DNA of 64,000 nucleotides, taken from positions 3,751,578-3,815,577 of the forward strand of contig NW_006499436.1 in the NCBI RefSeq assembly GCF_000471905.2. The letters run 5' to 3'. This document shows positions 52,953 through 63,929 of this stretch, one piece after another; position 1 is the first letter of the stretch, and each line of letters begins with the position of its first letter. The notes beneath the pieces were generated by a model. That model was not told the origin of the DNA. It searched no databases and saw only the letters and a list, made by a program, of their open reading frames with translations. A program made the translations under genes and the position numbers. This stretch comes from Amborella trichopoda. Its lineage: Eukaryota > Streptophyta > Magnoliopsida > Amborellales > Amborellaceae.

Positions 52953-54042
52953 TTGCACATGGATGATTAACAATATGTACTCCGAAGTTACCTCTTTTCT
53001 TGTCTTCATTTTCTTCATCTATTTTGAAGAGATTAAAAATTCCTATTGCAATATGTAGATGGCAGCTGAGTGGTCTTAACGATGAAAATATTTGGGATAC
53101 GGTCCTGGTCTAAATAATATACAAGCTATATGTCTTGTGCGGCGATTGATAAGGCTGAATTCTTTATGAGCAGTTGAGCATTATGTGTATAAGCACATTT
53201 TATGCAAGTTTGCTCAACTTTGTTAGGATTGCTTATGCGCTCATGATCTACTGCAAAATTTGTCAAATATAAGTAAAGAATTCAAACAACTGAGGAATTC
53301 TTTAACTTACCCAAAAAAAGAATTCAGATAACTGAGGCTCATTGCTGTTATTTAATAAAGAAATTATCATAAATATACTTTTATTTTTCCCTAATTGAAA
53401 AAAAAAAAAACCCAACTTTCATAAATCTCATCCACACCTTTTTTTAGCATTTTATTTACCAAAATAGTCTTCAGAGTAGTTGTATTATTGTGAAGCCCTA
53501 GCATTACGGTACTTTAAGTACCGTAATTACGGTACTTTAAGTTCCAAGATGCAACGTAGAAAATATTTGCTCGGTCACTCTCTTTATTTATTGATTACCA
53601 ATCAATGCTCGGTCATTCTATTATGAACCCAAAAAAAGCATCATAAAAACTTTGAAAACAACAAGCAAGTCAGACAATATCGGAATAGAAGTAGCAAAAA
53701 TTCTTTGAAATTCCAAAAATTATTGCCACAAAGATGCTAGATATGTTTTTACACAAACTAATTGCTGAAACTTTGCAACAAAAATTTCAAACTGATTTTC
53801 AAACAAATGCGCAAACTTTTAGCAAAAACCGTTTTGGGTTGGGCTTGGCAAGCAAAGAACATAAAATTCTAAAGGTGCTCGTACGATAATTGAGGCAATT
53901 ACTCCATAGAAAATTAATCCATCATGCCAAGATTTAATAAAATTCCAAAGGCGACATTTTTTTTTCTTATGTCACTGATCATTAGGGTAATTATGTTCAC
54001 AAAATTTTCATCAAAAGACATTTCACTTTAGTGAAGCACATT
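52953..54042. other. Intergenic DNA
   Basis: AT-rich sequence with no recognised gene; the only structure I noted is the three-arm inverted repeat at 53,503. Confidence 0.4.
53503..53540. repeat. Three-arm inverted repeat
   Basis: ATTACGGTACTT (53,503-53,514), one base, then AAGTACCGTAAT (53,516-53,527) is a perfect 12-bp inverted repeat. A third arm, TTACGGTACTTTAAGT, follows at once. The copies can pair in alternative ways. Confidence 0.8.
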
Positions 54043-54249
54043 TTAATGTTTTTTTATAAGAAAAAATAAATTTACAATGTGAAACAATAAACTCAGAGCA
54101 AATAGGTTTATGATTGAGTGCTGGTTGTCAGAGTTCAATTTTTGTCGATCGTCTATTTTCTTGATCAATGATTCGATGTTTGATGGTGTTGACTCCATCT
54201 GTTGTAGTCTTGAAAGCACCACAGATACTCGGCAGAAAACCCATTCCAT
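54043..54249 (-). CDS. Possible small tail-anchored protein (68 residues)
   Basis: The frame from ATG 54,249 (an in-frame TGA lies just upstream) to TAA 54,045-54,043 encodes MEWVFCRVSVVLSRLQQMES, a polar central part (IESLIKKIDDRQKL) and a C-terminal hydrophobic segment SIINLFALSLLFHIVNLFFL followed by IKKH. That architecture, coiled or amphipathic then one terminal membrane helix with a basic end, suits a tail-anchored membrane protein. I do not recognise a family. Support for a gene comes from a TC-rich leader upstream (54,840-55,190) ending in a strong donor (CCGT|GTAAGT) and a good acceptor (AAAATTGCAG before 54,304). Without those it would be dismissed as a chance frame. Confidence 0.33.
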   Translation of the reverse strand: MEWVFCRVSVVLSRLQQMESTPSNIESLIKKIDDRQKLNSDNQHSIINLFALSLLFHIVNLFFLIKKH

Positions 54250-54839
54250 CCACCATATTTTTCACATTGGTGATTATTTGGACCACACATGCTCCATGCT
54301 CAACTGCAATTTTCAAACGTCTTTTTTACTGGATATGAAATGATGCTGCATGCCGATGAACTTGTCATCTTTCCAGTATATAGGAAATTCAAAACTAGAA
54401 AAGTGAATGAATTGTGAACAAAAAGATAAAGTATACAACATTTTTTAGAAAAATAAGTTTTGCTCAAAAACCCATTGTTCGTGAATCAATTAAACTCTAA
54501 TCAACGAGTTCGCATCCATTGAATCTAGGGCCAAATTAAGCATCGCCCCATTAAAACAAACGCACAGAACTAACTCATTGAAGCATAGAAATAATAAAAC
54601 GAAACCGAAACCAAATAAAAAGGAACATTTTTCATGGGTCCTAATCTTGAAGTTAATTGTGGGCAAAATTTACCAACCAAGAAATAAACAAAGAGAAGTT
54701 CATAAAGATATTTTATTATAAAGTTTAACTAGAACATTTATTCAATCACAGGGAATGCTGATTGAACTTATTCCACAAAATACTTCAAAAAAACTGGAGA
54801 TCAACCTAATGTAATTGTCCACAAGATATCATAACTTAC

Positions 54840-55195
54840 ACGGAAGGAAGTAGTGAGGGATTGAGGAGAGAGATCTGATCCCAATCGGCAATACTCGGCC
54901 TTTGCTAGAGAGAGACGGAAATGACACTGGGATTGAAGGCACCTTGGTTGTTGCTGAGGTAATGGCGACAGAGAGAGAGAGAGAGGGAGGTGGTATTGTG
55001 AAAAGAGAGAAAGAGGGAGGTTCACAGTTTTAGAGTCGATGGCTGCTCTTCTGATAATGGCGAGAGAGAAAGCGGGGCTGGAGACGCAAATGGCAGAGGG
55101 TGAGAGAGAGGTGGTATTGGAGAGAGAGAAGGGAGAGAAAGAGGTTGAAACTGTCAAAGGCTCTGGATTTTTAAAGAGAGAGAATACGACCACAT
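54840..55195 (-). promoter_or_regulatory. TC-rich leader exon candidate for the 54-kb gene
   Basis: On the - strand this segment is full of TCTCTCTC tracts, like the leaders of the PPR and KING1 genes. It ends at TTCCGT|GTAAGTTATG (donor at 54,839-54,834). The 130-codon frame across it is low-complexity (Ser/Leu/Pro-rich) and probably untranslated. Confidence 0.4.
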
Positions 55196-55732
55196 GGTTT
55201 TGAAAATCATTTCGAATGTTTTAGAGTGAGAAATGAGGCAATCAATAGGATTGTCCGCGAGTGGGCTTGTCTTTCTTAGAAAAACCGTACGATCTAACAG
55301 TTAACCGATTTTTATTTGGGCGATTTTGATAATTGTTCGGTATTTTAAAAAAATTTAAAAATATAAATAGATTCTCAAAAATAAAAAATTTAGTTTGTAA
55401 TGCATTTTTAATATTTTTTACATTATGGTAAAGATTAAAAATTATTTTTGCAATTGATACTCACTTTAATTTAAAAATCAATTCGTTAAAATTTATTCTT
55501 TTCATTAATTTTCAACTTCATTTGAATGTGTTTTTTTTAATCATTCTATATATGTTTTTCATAGTTTAGTAGATTTTTTTTTGTATTTTTTTTAAAATAA
55601 ATTTCAATGAATTGGCTCATTTAACAGTTAGGCCGGTTAAACCGCTTCCGGACACATGTCCGGTTAACCGTTCCAGTTTGCGAACATTGTGGCGTACCCA
55701 TCCTTTATATATATATATAATATTTCAAACAT
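55196..55732. other. AT-rich intergenic DNA with a GC-rich inverted repeat
   Basis: It is mostly A/T. At ~55,632-55,675 the strings CCGGTTAAACCG and CCGGACACATGTCCGG then TTAACCG form overlapping inverted repeats. An earlier AACAGTTAACCG at ~55,298 recalls the AACAGTTAGGCCGG near 55,626. It may be a MITE remnant, but no boundaries can be given. Confidence 0.35.
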
Positions 55733-55828
55733 CATCATCATCATCATAACCTTTTTCGAACTAATTGGATTCAATTACACGAATCCTGGTCCGTCATTAT
55801 GCTCTATCAAGTACAATCCCCTCTGCGA

Positions 55829-57259
55829 ACATGTTTGTTGTTTGGCAAGAAATTCAAGGGGTGATGCCTCTCTTCCTGGCTTATACGAGGATGCTCCTGG
55901 GTGACAGACACTTAACTAGGTTTTGGCATAGTAAATGGTTGGTTTAGTACCCTTTGGGGTTGGTGTATCCTGACCTCTATACAAGACCAACTCAAAAATA
56001 GGAACTGGTTGTCAACATGATCTCTCTCGTGGGATGTCGACTTATTTGGAATGTTACTTTGAACATTAAAAGGGTGAACCAGAGCGTTGCGGACCAATTT
56101 GCTGCCTTGTTGTCGTCTCTTTATAGCTTTTGTTTTCACCCTAGGAAGCCAGATAGAATCCTTTAGAGCTTGGAGCTGAACGGAGTGTTCTCTGTTTGAT
56201 CTCCGTATGAGGTTGTTCGCAGGGATAGATATATTGAGGATAGACGTCATCTTGCCAAATTATGGAATGACAACATTCCCCTTCGTGTCAAAGCTTTTCT
56301 TTGGCCTCTTGCGTTTTAAGAGATTCTAATTGTGGATTAGCTGCGTAGAAAGGAAATGATTCTCGCCAATATCTGCCTTTTTTGCAAGGAGCATGCTGAG
56401 TCCATTGATAGTATATCCAATTGGCATGGCTCAAGGCCAGGGGAGGCCCTTGATCTGTTGCTGCAGTTTTGGACTCTACCCTTCTCCTCTCTGGGCGGTT
56501 AGCCTTTGGAGGATTATTGTTGCTGCCTCTGTTTGGAATTTGTAGAAATAACGGAACCAAAGGACTTTTGAGGGTAGGGTTAGGGACTTTCCTACTTTAT
56601 GTGTAGCTATCCAACAATCGATTGTGACCTGGGCGTTCGCTACTCTCCCGCTTCTACGGTACCCAAAGAAGTCTTCTTTTCTCACTTATGAGAACTCCTA
56701 CCCCTCAGGATGAGGCATGCTTGACTGCGCATGATCTGGGCTAGGCCACGAGAGGAATGGGTTAAACTTAACTTTGATGAGAGTGCTCGGGGACAGATCT
56801 TTGGATATGGGGGTTTACCCTAAGATCACTCTGGTGCAATGATCTAGTCCTATTTTGGCTAGCTTCAATCCTATGAAATCAATGAAGCAGAGCTTTGGGT
56901 GCTGAAGCTGGGAGTGTCTAGGCTTCATCAGATGCACCACAAGATTATTGTTGAAGGAGATTCTTCAAATATAATCTGGCAGTGCTTGAATCCAAATATC
57001 ACACCGTGGATACAATGGATGAGATCCTCATCCTACTAAGTGGCTGTGACATTTCCTTTGTCCATGTTGATCGTGGCTTCAACTCTAATGCGAACTTGCT
57101 AGCAACGAGGGCTACTGTTTCCTGACGTTGCTTGTTGGCTGTTGTTTTAGTTTTTTCGTTTATTGTTATTTTCTTTTTCTATTTTGTCTGTCTTTGTTTC
57201 CCTTGTTGTTCTCCTTGCATTACCTTAATGAAATTATCACACTTATTGAAAAAAGAAAA
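55829..57259 (+). mobile_element. 5'-truncated L1 LINE inserted in the RTE
   Basis: It is flanked by AAGTACAATCCCCTCTGCGA (55,809-55,828) and AAGTACCATCCCCTATGTGA (57,260-57,279), a 20-bp target duplication with three mismatches. The 3' end is A-rich (TTGAAAAAAGAAAAA at 57,247-57,260). The + strand encodes a zf-RVT region (LWNDNIPLRVKAFLW, then KEMILANICLFCKEHAESID at ~56,250-56,415) and RNase H pieces (ELWVLKLGVSRLHQM, IIVEGDSSNIIWQCL at ~56,890-56,985). Its orientation is opposite to that of the RTE. Only the last ~1.4 kb of ORF2 is present. Confidence 0.85.
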
Positions 57260-58212
57260 AAGTACCATCCCCTATGTGAGGCCATAAGCTACCATATATT
57301 TTCTTATTACTTCCAACCATGTCTATTTGGGCCTACCCCTTGCCCTTTTTCAACCTTCCACTTGAACTAATTCACACATTCTAATAGGTGTTGTATTGGG
57401 TCTGCGCTGCATATGGCCAACCCACCTAAGTTTACTTTCTCTCATCTTACCACCTATTAGAGCCACAATTAAGTTTTCTCATGCATTCATTTTAAATTCT
57501 ATCCCTTCTTGTCTTGCTACTCATCCATCTCAACATCATCATCTCAGCTACACTCATCCTATGGGTATATTATTTCTTAACTGCCAACATTATCTCAAAA
57601 AATAAAGCGGGTCTTACATCTATCCTATAGAACGTACCCTTCAGCTTCATTGGTATGTGGCGATCATATAAAACTCCAGTTGCACATCTCTACTTAGCCA
57701 CCCAGCTCTAATTCTATGTGCGACACCTTCCACAATATCTCAATTTCCATGGATTATTGACGAAAGATATCGAAAGTATGTTTTTTTATATTTTTTTGTT
57801 GTCAATCTTAACTACTTCCTCGTCTCTACTTCTATTATTACTGAACTAGCATTCTATATATTCTATCTTAGTCCAGCTAATTTTAAAACCTTTAGATTCT
57901 AGAGTGTCCTTCCAAAGTTCTAACTCTGTGTTGACACTACTTCAGGTCTCATCGATCAAAACTATGTCATCTAGGAACAACATATACCATGGTGCCTCAT
58001 CTTGTAGGTGTCTAGTTAAGTCATTCATAACTAAGACAAAGAGGTATTGGCTCAATACTGACCCCTGATGTAGATATGTTGTCATTGAAAACTCACTCAT
58101 CTCTCCGCTAGTTGTTCACACACTAGTTAGTGCTCTATCGCACATAAATCTCACTTAGTCAATGTAGTGTCTGGAGATTTCTTTCTTTTCGAATATCTAC
58201 CAAATCAAAAAT

Positions 58213-58337
58213 TGAGGTACTCTATCGTAAGCTTTTGTTAGATCAATAAAAACCATGTGAAGGTCTTTTCGTTAGATCAATAAAAACCATGTGAAGGTCT
58301 TTTGTTAGATCAATAAAAACCATGTGAAGGTCTTCTC
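58213..58337. repeat. Three copies of a ~46-bp tandem repeat within the RTE
   Basis: GTTAGATCAATAAAAACCAT then GTGAAGGTCTT occurs at ~58,228, ~58,271 and ~58,303, with spacers of slightly different length. The local triplication disrupts the RTE frame. Confidence 0.85.
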
Positions 58338-58709
58338 CATCAGCTGCCTAAGTTAGAAAATGACCTCAGTAGTTGACCTCCTTAGCATAAATCCAAATTG
58401 ATTTTTTGATACACTCATTTCATACCTTATTTGTTACTCAATCACTCTCTCCCATAGCATTATAGTCGGGTGCATAAGTTTAGTCCCTAGATAGTTGGCA
58501 TAAGTTTGTATGTCTCATTTGTTTTTGTAAATAGATACCACAATATGTTTTTTCTATTCATATAGCATTTTTTTATTCTTAACACCTTGTTGAACATCTT
58601 GGCCAGCCAGTCAATGCCAATCTCCTCCTTGCACTACCAAACCTCTATCATATTACCATCTAGTCCTAATGCTTTACTATTTCATCATCTTCAAAGCTTC
58701 TTTCACTTT

Positions 58710-58733
58710 ATAATAATAATAATGATGATGATA

Positions 58734-58822
<89 letters not shown>

Positions 58823-58842
58823 AATAATAATAATAATAAGAA

Positions 58843-58875
<33 letters not shown>

Positions 58876-58935
58876 CAATAATAGTAACAATAACAATAAC
58901 AATAACAATAACAATAATAATAACAATAATAAATA
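58710..58935. repeat. Long trinucleotide array (GAT)n / (AAT)n / (AAC)n
   Basis: About 35 GAT units (58,720-58,820) pass into AAT, then AACAAT units up to ~58,932. The poly-methionine and poly-serine/leucine frames reported across it are artefacts. The array directly abuts the truncated 5' end of the RTE. Confidence 0.97.
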
Positions 58936-60960
58936 TTTATTTTCAATTCAAGAAGTTTAGGCATGGTGTAGGGCATAATTCTATTAAAAAAAAGGAATAG
59001 ATCTCAGCTTTTTATGATAAATAAAGATTTAAGCTATGATGAAAAAAAATGCATGTACTTTGCAATATTTTAGGAAAAAATCTTTCATGGATGTAATATA
59101 TATCATTAAATAATGTGAAAAATCAAAATAAATATATTGTAATGTATATTAGGTCATTTTTACTAAGTATATAGTTCTTAAATGAAAATATTAAAATAAA
59201 GTAAATGTGACCAACAAAATATATCCCACTCAGAATACTATTAGTTATAATTAATATTTGAGTAAATTAATATTCATTACTTTCTATGATAAATATTCAA
59301 CAATAAATATTTTAAATACTAATAATAAATAGTAATAAGACTATATAAAAATATTATAATTATATAATAATATCATTATCATAATAGTTAGATAATATCC
59401 CATCATAAGATTAACGTATATGGATATGGTGCAATAAATCATGAGTTTCATGGTAACACAAATAGTAGTATCCAATGTTTTAACACTGGATCAGTGGGTT
59501 AGATCGTCCACCCCAAAAGTAATTTTGGGGATTAATGATTTTGATTAATATTTTTACTTTTTGCACTTACTTGTTCTACTTTAGCAAAATATGGTACAAA
59601 TAGCCATCCCGATAACAAATAATTTAAATTTATAAGTGTATAGGGCATATGAACCTGCGAAACCTTTTTCGTGCATTGACTCTTTATTTGGAATCACATG
59701 CTTTTAGTATTACAAGACTTTGTAATAGCATATTTATATTGTGATAAGCTTTTTATTTTTATTTTTATTTTTTTGTGATGCAAAAGCCTTTAAAACATAT
59801 ATCTCTATATAACCTCTAGCTACTTTTTGAGACTCGACTCAAAAGCCAAAGAGAAGCGGTAGAAAAGTTCATTTAACAAACGATTAACGTTGGCGATTAT
59901 GTTTGGATTGAAGGACATGTTAGGGCATTGGAGGAGACTAAAGAGGTATATTGATTTAAAGGGTTTTATTAGTAGCATATTATATTTATTTTATATAGTT
60001 TTTTGTGTTTATCATGTTTTATATTTATATTGATTATATATATAATTTCAATCTCATACCATTTCTTTTCTATAATGTCCATGCTAATTTAGAGCTAGCT
60101 AATATCTAACTTAAGTCATTTATTTTTGTTAGAAATTGTTGTTTGTAGTCATATTTTATAGGTTTGAAATTTATATTTAAGAAAATATTTATTACTTCAG
60201 TGAGAGGAAATCTTTTAGAGGATTAATTTGTATTCTCATCCATTTCATGCTCTACCATTGGCTACTCTTTTCTTTTAAATTGAAATTAACTTCATAAAAT
60301 CTTTTTACACTTAATGAACTTAATATATGTGCAAAGCTTGTGTATGCAGTTGTACTGTCCATTTAAATCCAATCTAGGAATATCTTTTGAAACCCAAAGT
60401 TTGGAGATGTTACCTCTTCAAACCATATGCTATAATTAACAAATGAAATTTCCGAATTGACTCCTCTATGGCTTGGAAAAAATAATGCATCAAGATTAAA
60501 TAAAAACTATCCATTTTTTAGGTGGTTCCAAAAAATTCGGATCAAGAAAATCTTTCTGAGTTAGTCTTATGCTCGAGGGATATGTGTTTCGCTTGGTCTT
60601 GTGTATTTAATGGAGTTCCAAATATAATTGTGAGTAGTTCCATGAAATCATAATTATGCTGTGTATTTGTATAAATTCTTAGAAGGCCATTTCCGATAAC
60701 GATGCCATGCAAAATCATTTTATATTTCACATTTGACTCTCGTGTTGAAACTGAACCATCATATGGCATTCAATATGCTTTCTGAGGTTAAATTTAGTTC
60801 TCTTATATTTTTGTTATTTGTTTTCATTTACAAAGTTGAATCTTAGAGTACTATGAAATTTAAGTTTTGTTGCTGGCTGCTGATGCCTGCAGCCCATCTT
60901 CAAACAATATAGGGCTGCAGCCCTATAGAAACTATAGCCTTTGGAGATTTTACTTTTTTA
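58936..60960. other. AT-rich intergenic DNA
   Basis: Very AT-rich (notably 59,050-59,420), with no recognisable gene. A short open stretch at ~59,850-59,945 reads without clear resemblance. Confidence 0.5.
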
Positions 60961-60974
60961 TTGCAACTATAGAT

Positions 60975-61096
60975 TTAGATATATACAAGCCTCGTTAAAC
61001 ATTTAGACTTATATAATTTAGCTGACAATATAGGACCTTTCCTTAAACATTTAGACTTACATAATTTAGCTGACAATATAGGACCTTTCTTTTAGA
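60975..61096. repeat. ~57-bp tandem duplication
   Basis: TTAAACATTTAGACTTATATAATTTAGCTGACAATATAGGACCTTTC-type unit (about 50-57 bp) occurs twice, with a single TTATA/TTACA difference. Confidence 0.9.
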
Positions 61097-61809
61097 GTAT
61101 AAATGCATGTTGTGTGGCCACAATGCCATCAAATTGCCCCTTGATTTTTGTTTTATTATCAAATAGTGTTGCCATCTTTTTTTATTTATTTATTCTGATT
61201 AGTAATGTTGCCTTTGTGTTTGAATGGTTTTTGGTAGATCTACAGAAACAGCTTTACCTAGATGGACTTCTTTGAAAAGGACAAATGTAGCATATTCTAG
61301 TAGTTCTAAGAAGGGTTAATTGTGATCTAGGGTGATCCCGAGTATGATTATGTGGAAATCGGCTCAAACTTCTGGGTCATCTATCATCAAACTTCTGGGT
61401 CATCTGTCATCAAATAAACAGAAGAATATTGAGGGGCTCAAACCTCTGGGTCATCTGTGTCTTTGAAGCCAAGTAAGAGAGAATATTTTGAAGTAGAAGG
61501 TTTAATCCGGACGGAAGTGGAATGATTAACCTGGGCTGCCTTGATTAAGAACGTCAAATCCATTTGTGTTGTTTTGGGTCACTCACACCGATCTCTTTTT
61601 CTATTTTGTGATTTCTGAATCCACCTATTCTGTGAAAGCCTTAATAATTTTGATCCATCTTGGGTTTGACCTCAGCTAAGAAACTGTGACGTGGAGACTT
61701 GATGATATTTTTAATGAAATTTTCCAACTTGTCAGTTTGATTCATAGAGACTTGATGATGTATACTCCTGGCGGTAATTCTAATGAAATGTGGTAGTCAG
61801 TTTTTAGCA

Positions 61810-61975
61810 CGAGTTATGTTTTGTCATGGCATAGTAACTCATTTTATATCACATTTTTTCGATTCACCCTTATGTTTTGTCATGACATAGTAACTCATTT
61901 TATATCACATTTTTTCCATTCACCTTTATGTTTTGTCATGCCATAGCAACTCATTTTATATTACATTTTTTTTTG
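61810..61975. repeat. 57-bp tandem repeat, three units
   Basis: TATGTTTTGTCATGRCATAG, TAACTCATTTTATATCACAT and TTTTTCGATTCACC make a unit that occurs three times from ~61,814. The units are nearly identical, which points to recent expansion. Confidence 0.92.
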
Positions 61976-62149
61976 GTATTCCTTTTTGCCCTCTATTAAT
62001 GTTCACAAATTTAATACAATGTTAACACACTCAACAAAAAGAAGAAGAAGATGGTCAACCAATTTTGTTTATTAAAGAAATGGTCCATTTGGTGTGAATC
62101 TTTTTTTCTTTAAGCTGAGTTTGGTTTTTTAAATGTTAATTATTGGTGA

Positions 62150-62475
62150 GGCTAAACACCAATAGTCACTTAATTATTGGTGAGGCTAAAAGCCAATGGT
62201 TGAACTATCTTGAAGTTGTTGATAGATCGATAAATGTATACACTCTTAAATCCACTCCATATAGGTAAACTATCCTGAGTTGTTGATAGATTTATAAGTG
62301 TATACACTCTTAAATCCGGTCAAATTTTGGGGATGGATTTTTCTGTTTGAGACAACTCTATAATTGATGTGAATGCAGTGATCATCATTGTTAACCTTTA
62401 TGACTCAATTTGGGGATGGCTTTTGCTGTATGAGACAACTCTGTATTGATGTGAATGTAGCGTCTATCAATGTTT
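62150..62475. repeat. Cluster of three adjacent tandem duplications
   Basis: TTAATTATTGGTGAGGCTAAA is doubled at 62,138-62,195. GTTGTTGATAGATYKATAA then GTGTATACACTCTTAAATCC is doubled at 62,214-62,320. TTTGGGGATGG followed by TGAGACAACTCT and TTGATGTGAATG is doubled at 62,327-62,460. All are non-coding. Confidence 0.85.
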
Positions 62476-63929
62476 AACATTTATGTCTATTCACTTGAGA
62501 TGAATAACTGTTCTGGCTAACCTCCCTTATTTGGCTATCCTCCTTTTTTTTTCACTAGCACTATACTAAAAATTGAATAGGAAGCACCTAAAATTTTTTA
62601 ATAGTAATCCTCTTTACTTATTTTTATCTACTTAAAACCCTTTCCTCTTTTTCCAAATACATGCTATTGAGATAAAAGGGTCTGCTCTACGAAATTACAA
62701 AACCATTTAGTTCCATAGGCTCTTTGCCCCAAAAATTGTCACTTTCGCTAGTGCCCAAAAAATTGCTTGATTAGGAAAATTTGCCTATTGCAAATAAAGT
62801 TTACTTGCACAATTGACAAAATAATAATAAGTAATCATCTTATGAACCTCAAATTTTAACCAAAACCATGTTTCAACCGTCCGTCAATAAGGTTTACGCC
62901 ATGTGGGACGATAATATTCTCTATTTCTATTGACTCGGCCCATAACATCTACATTCGCCATTTTGGGTCGGAATTGGTCGATCTGATTTGGGAATTGGCT
63001 AGACCGTTGGGAACCGGCCTGTTTTAGAGATAACGGTTCATGACAAAACAAACCGGCCTACTCTATCAGAGAATCAGATGGTACTGTTCCACAATGAAGC
63101 AGCCACCTTTCTTTAAAAAAACATTGAAATTTTTTTATTAAAGAGAAAGAAGGTGGTGCGGCCCATCCCCCTTTTAATTTTTTTGCTTTTTATTTTTTCA
63201 AACTTTATAATTCATGTTTTATAATTTAAAAGCCTCCTTTTGAAAAGAATGGCCACCATTAAAAAAATATCGAAAGTCTACATGCCCTGGCAGGATCGCA
63301 TCCTCCATTCACACACTGCTGGTAAAATGGCAGTGTTTTTAGAACCCAATTTTGGTTGTAATCTCCGCAACCTCCAGCTAGTAAAAAAGGAAAAGAAAAA
63401 AGGTCATAATAAAATATAAAAAATATACAATAAGGTGGTCTACCTTTGATATACAAAGTTCACAAATCACCTTATTACAAGAATTGATTGCTATAATAAA
63501 AGAAAAGAGGACATAGAGCTATGATATATATTGTTATCTATATCCATGTTCTATGGTTCTTTTAGTATTTTGTCATTAATGATCATCCTAGCAATTCCAA
63601 AGCAATATCATTATTTTTATTTTTTATTATTTTTGGTAAAATATACTATTACCCATGTTCTCTCTCCCCCATTAGCATTCAGACAAAAACAAGTTCCCCT
63701 TCTCATAAGACAACTTCACACATTTTAACTCATCACATGTCTTTCTCTCCAAGGCCTTTGTGTTTAAGTATATAATGAAGAAAGTGGCAACTGAACTGTG
63801 ATTGAACATAATTCGTTTTAGATACTATTAAAAAAAAAAAACTCAAAATGGGTAAAGGGTGGGCCCAAAATGATATAGTTAGCAGTAGTGAGAAAAAATA
63901 TAGGGACTTATAGCCTCACTAAGGGTATA
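62476..63929. other. Gene-poor intergenic DNA
   Basis: No gene can be supported. At 63,259-63,456 (-) a small frame with a cysteine-rich stretch (GGCGDYNQNWVLKTLPFY, QQCVNGGCDPARAC) follows an acceptor-like TTTTTTACTAG. It might be an orphan exon, but I do not recognise it. Confidence 0.35.

Larger units (their letters stand above)
55733..58705 (-). mobile_element. RTE LINE, 5'-truncated, split by an L1
   Basis: On the - strand the 5' part encodes VKEALKMMK and KEEIGIDWLAKMFNKVL (58,690-58,570). It then encodes the reverse transcriptase active-site region DEAPWYMLFLDDIVLIDET (~57,990-57,935; LDDI where the family has ADDI) and [16 protein letters not shown]. The 3' end continues to 57,260 and resumes at 55,828-55,733 beyond the inserted L1. 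It terminates in the signature GGATTCGTGTA-like sequence and (ATG)n. This is the parent family of the three short RTE tails at 14.0, 17.5 and 18.4 kb. Many stops; inactive. Confidence 0.85.

Noticed and set aside
58587-59000. 137-codon frame with poly-methionine and the opposite poly-Leu/Ser frame
   Set aside because: Created entirely by the (GAT)n/(AAT)n array.
63259-63456. Cysteine-rich secreted peptide on the - strand
   Set aside because: A short frame with acceptor-like start but no recognised family, signal peptide or neighbouring exon.
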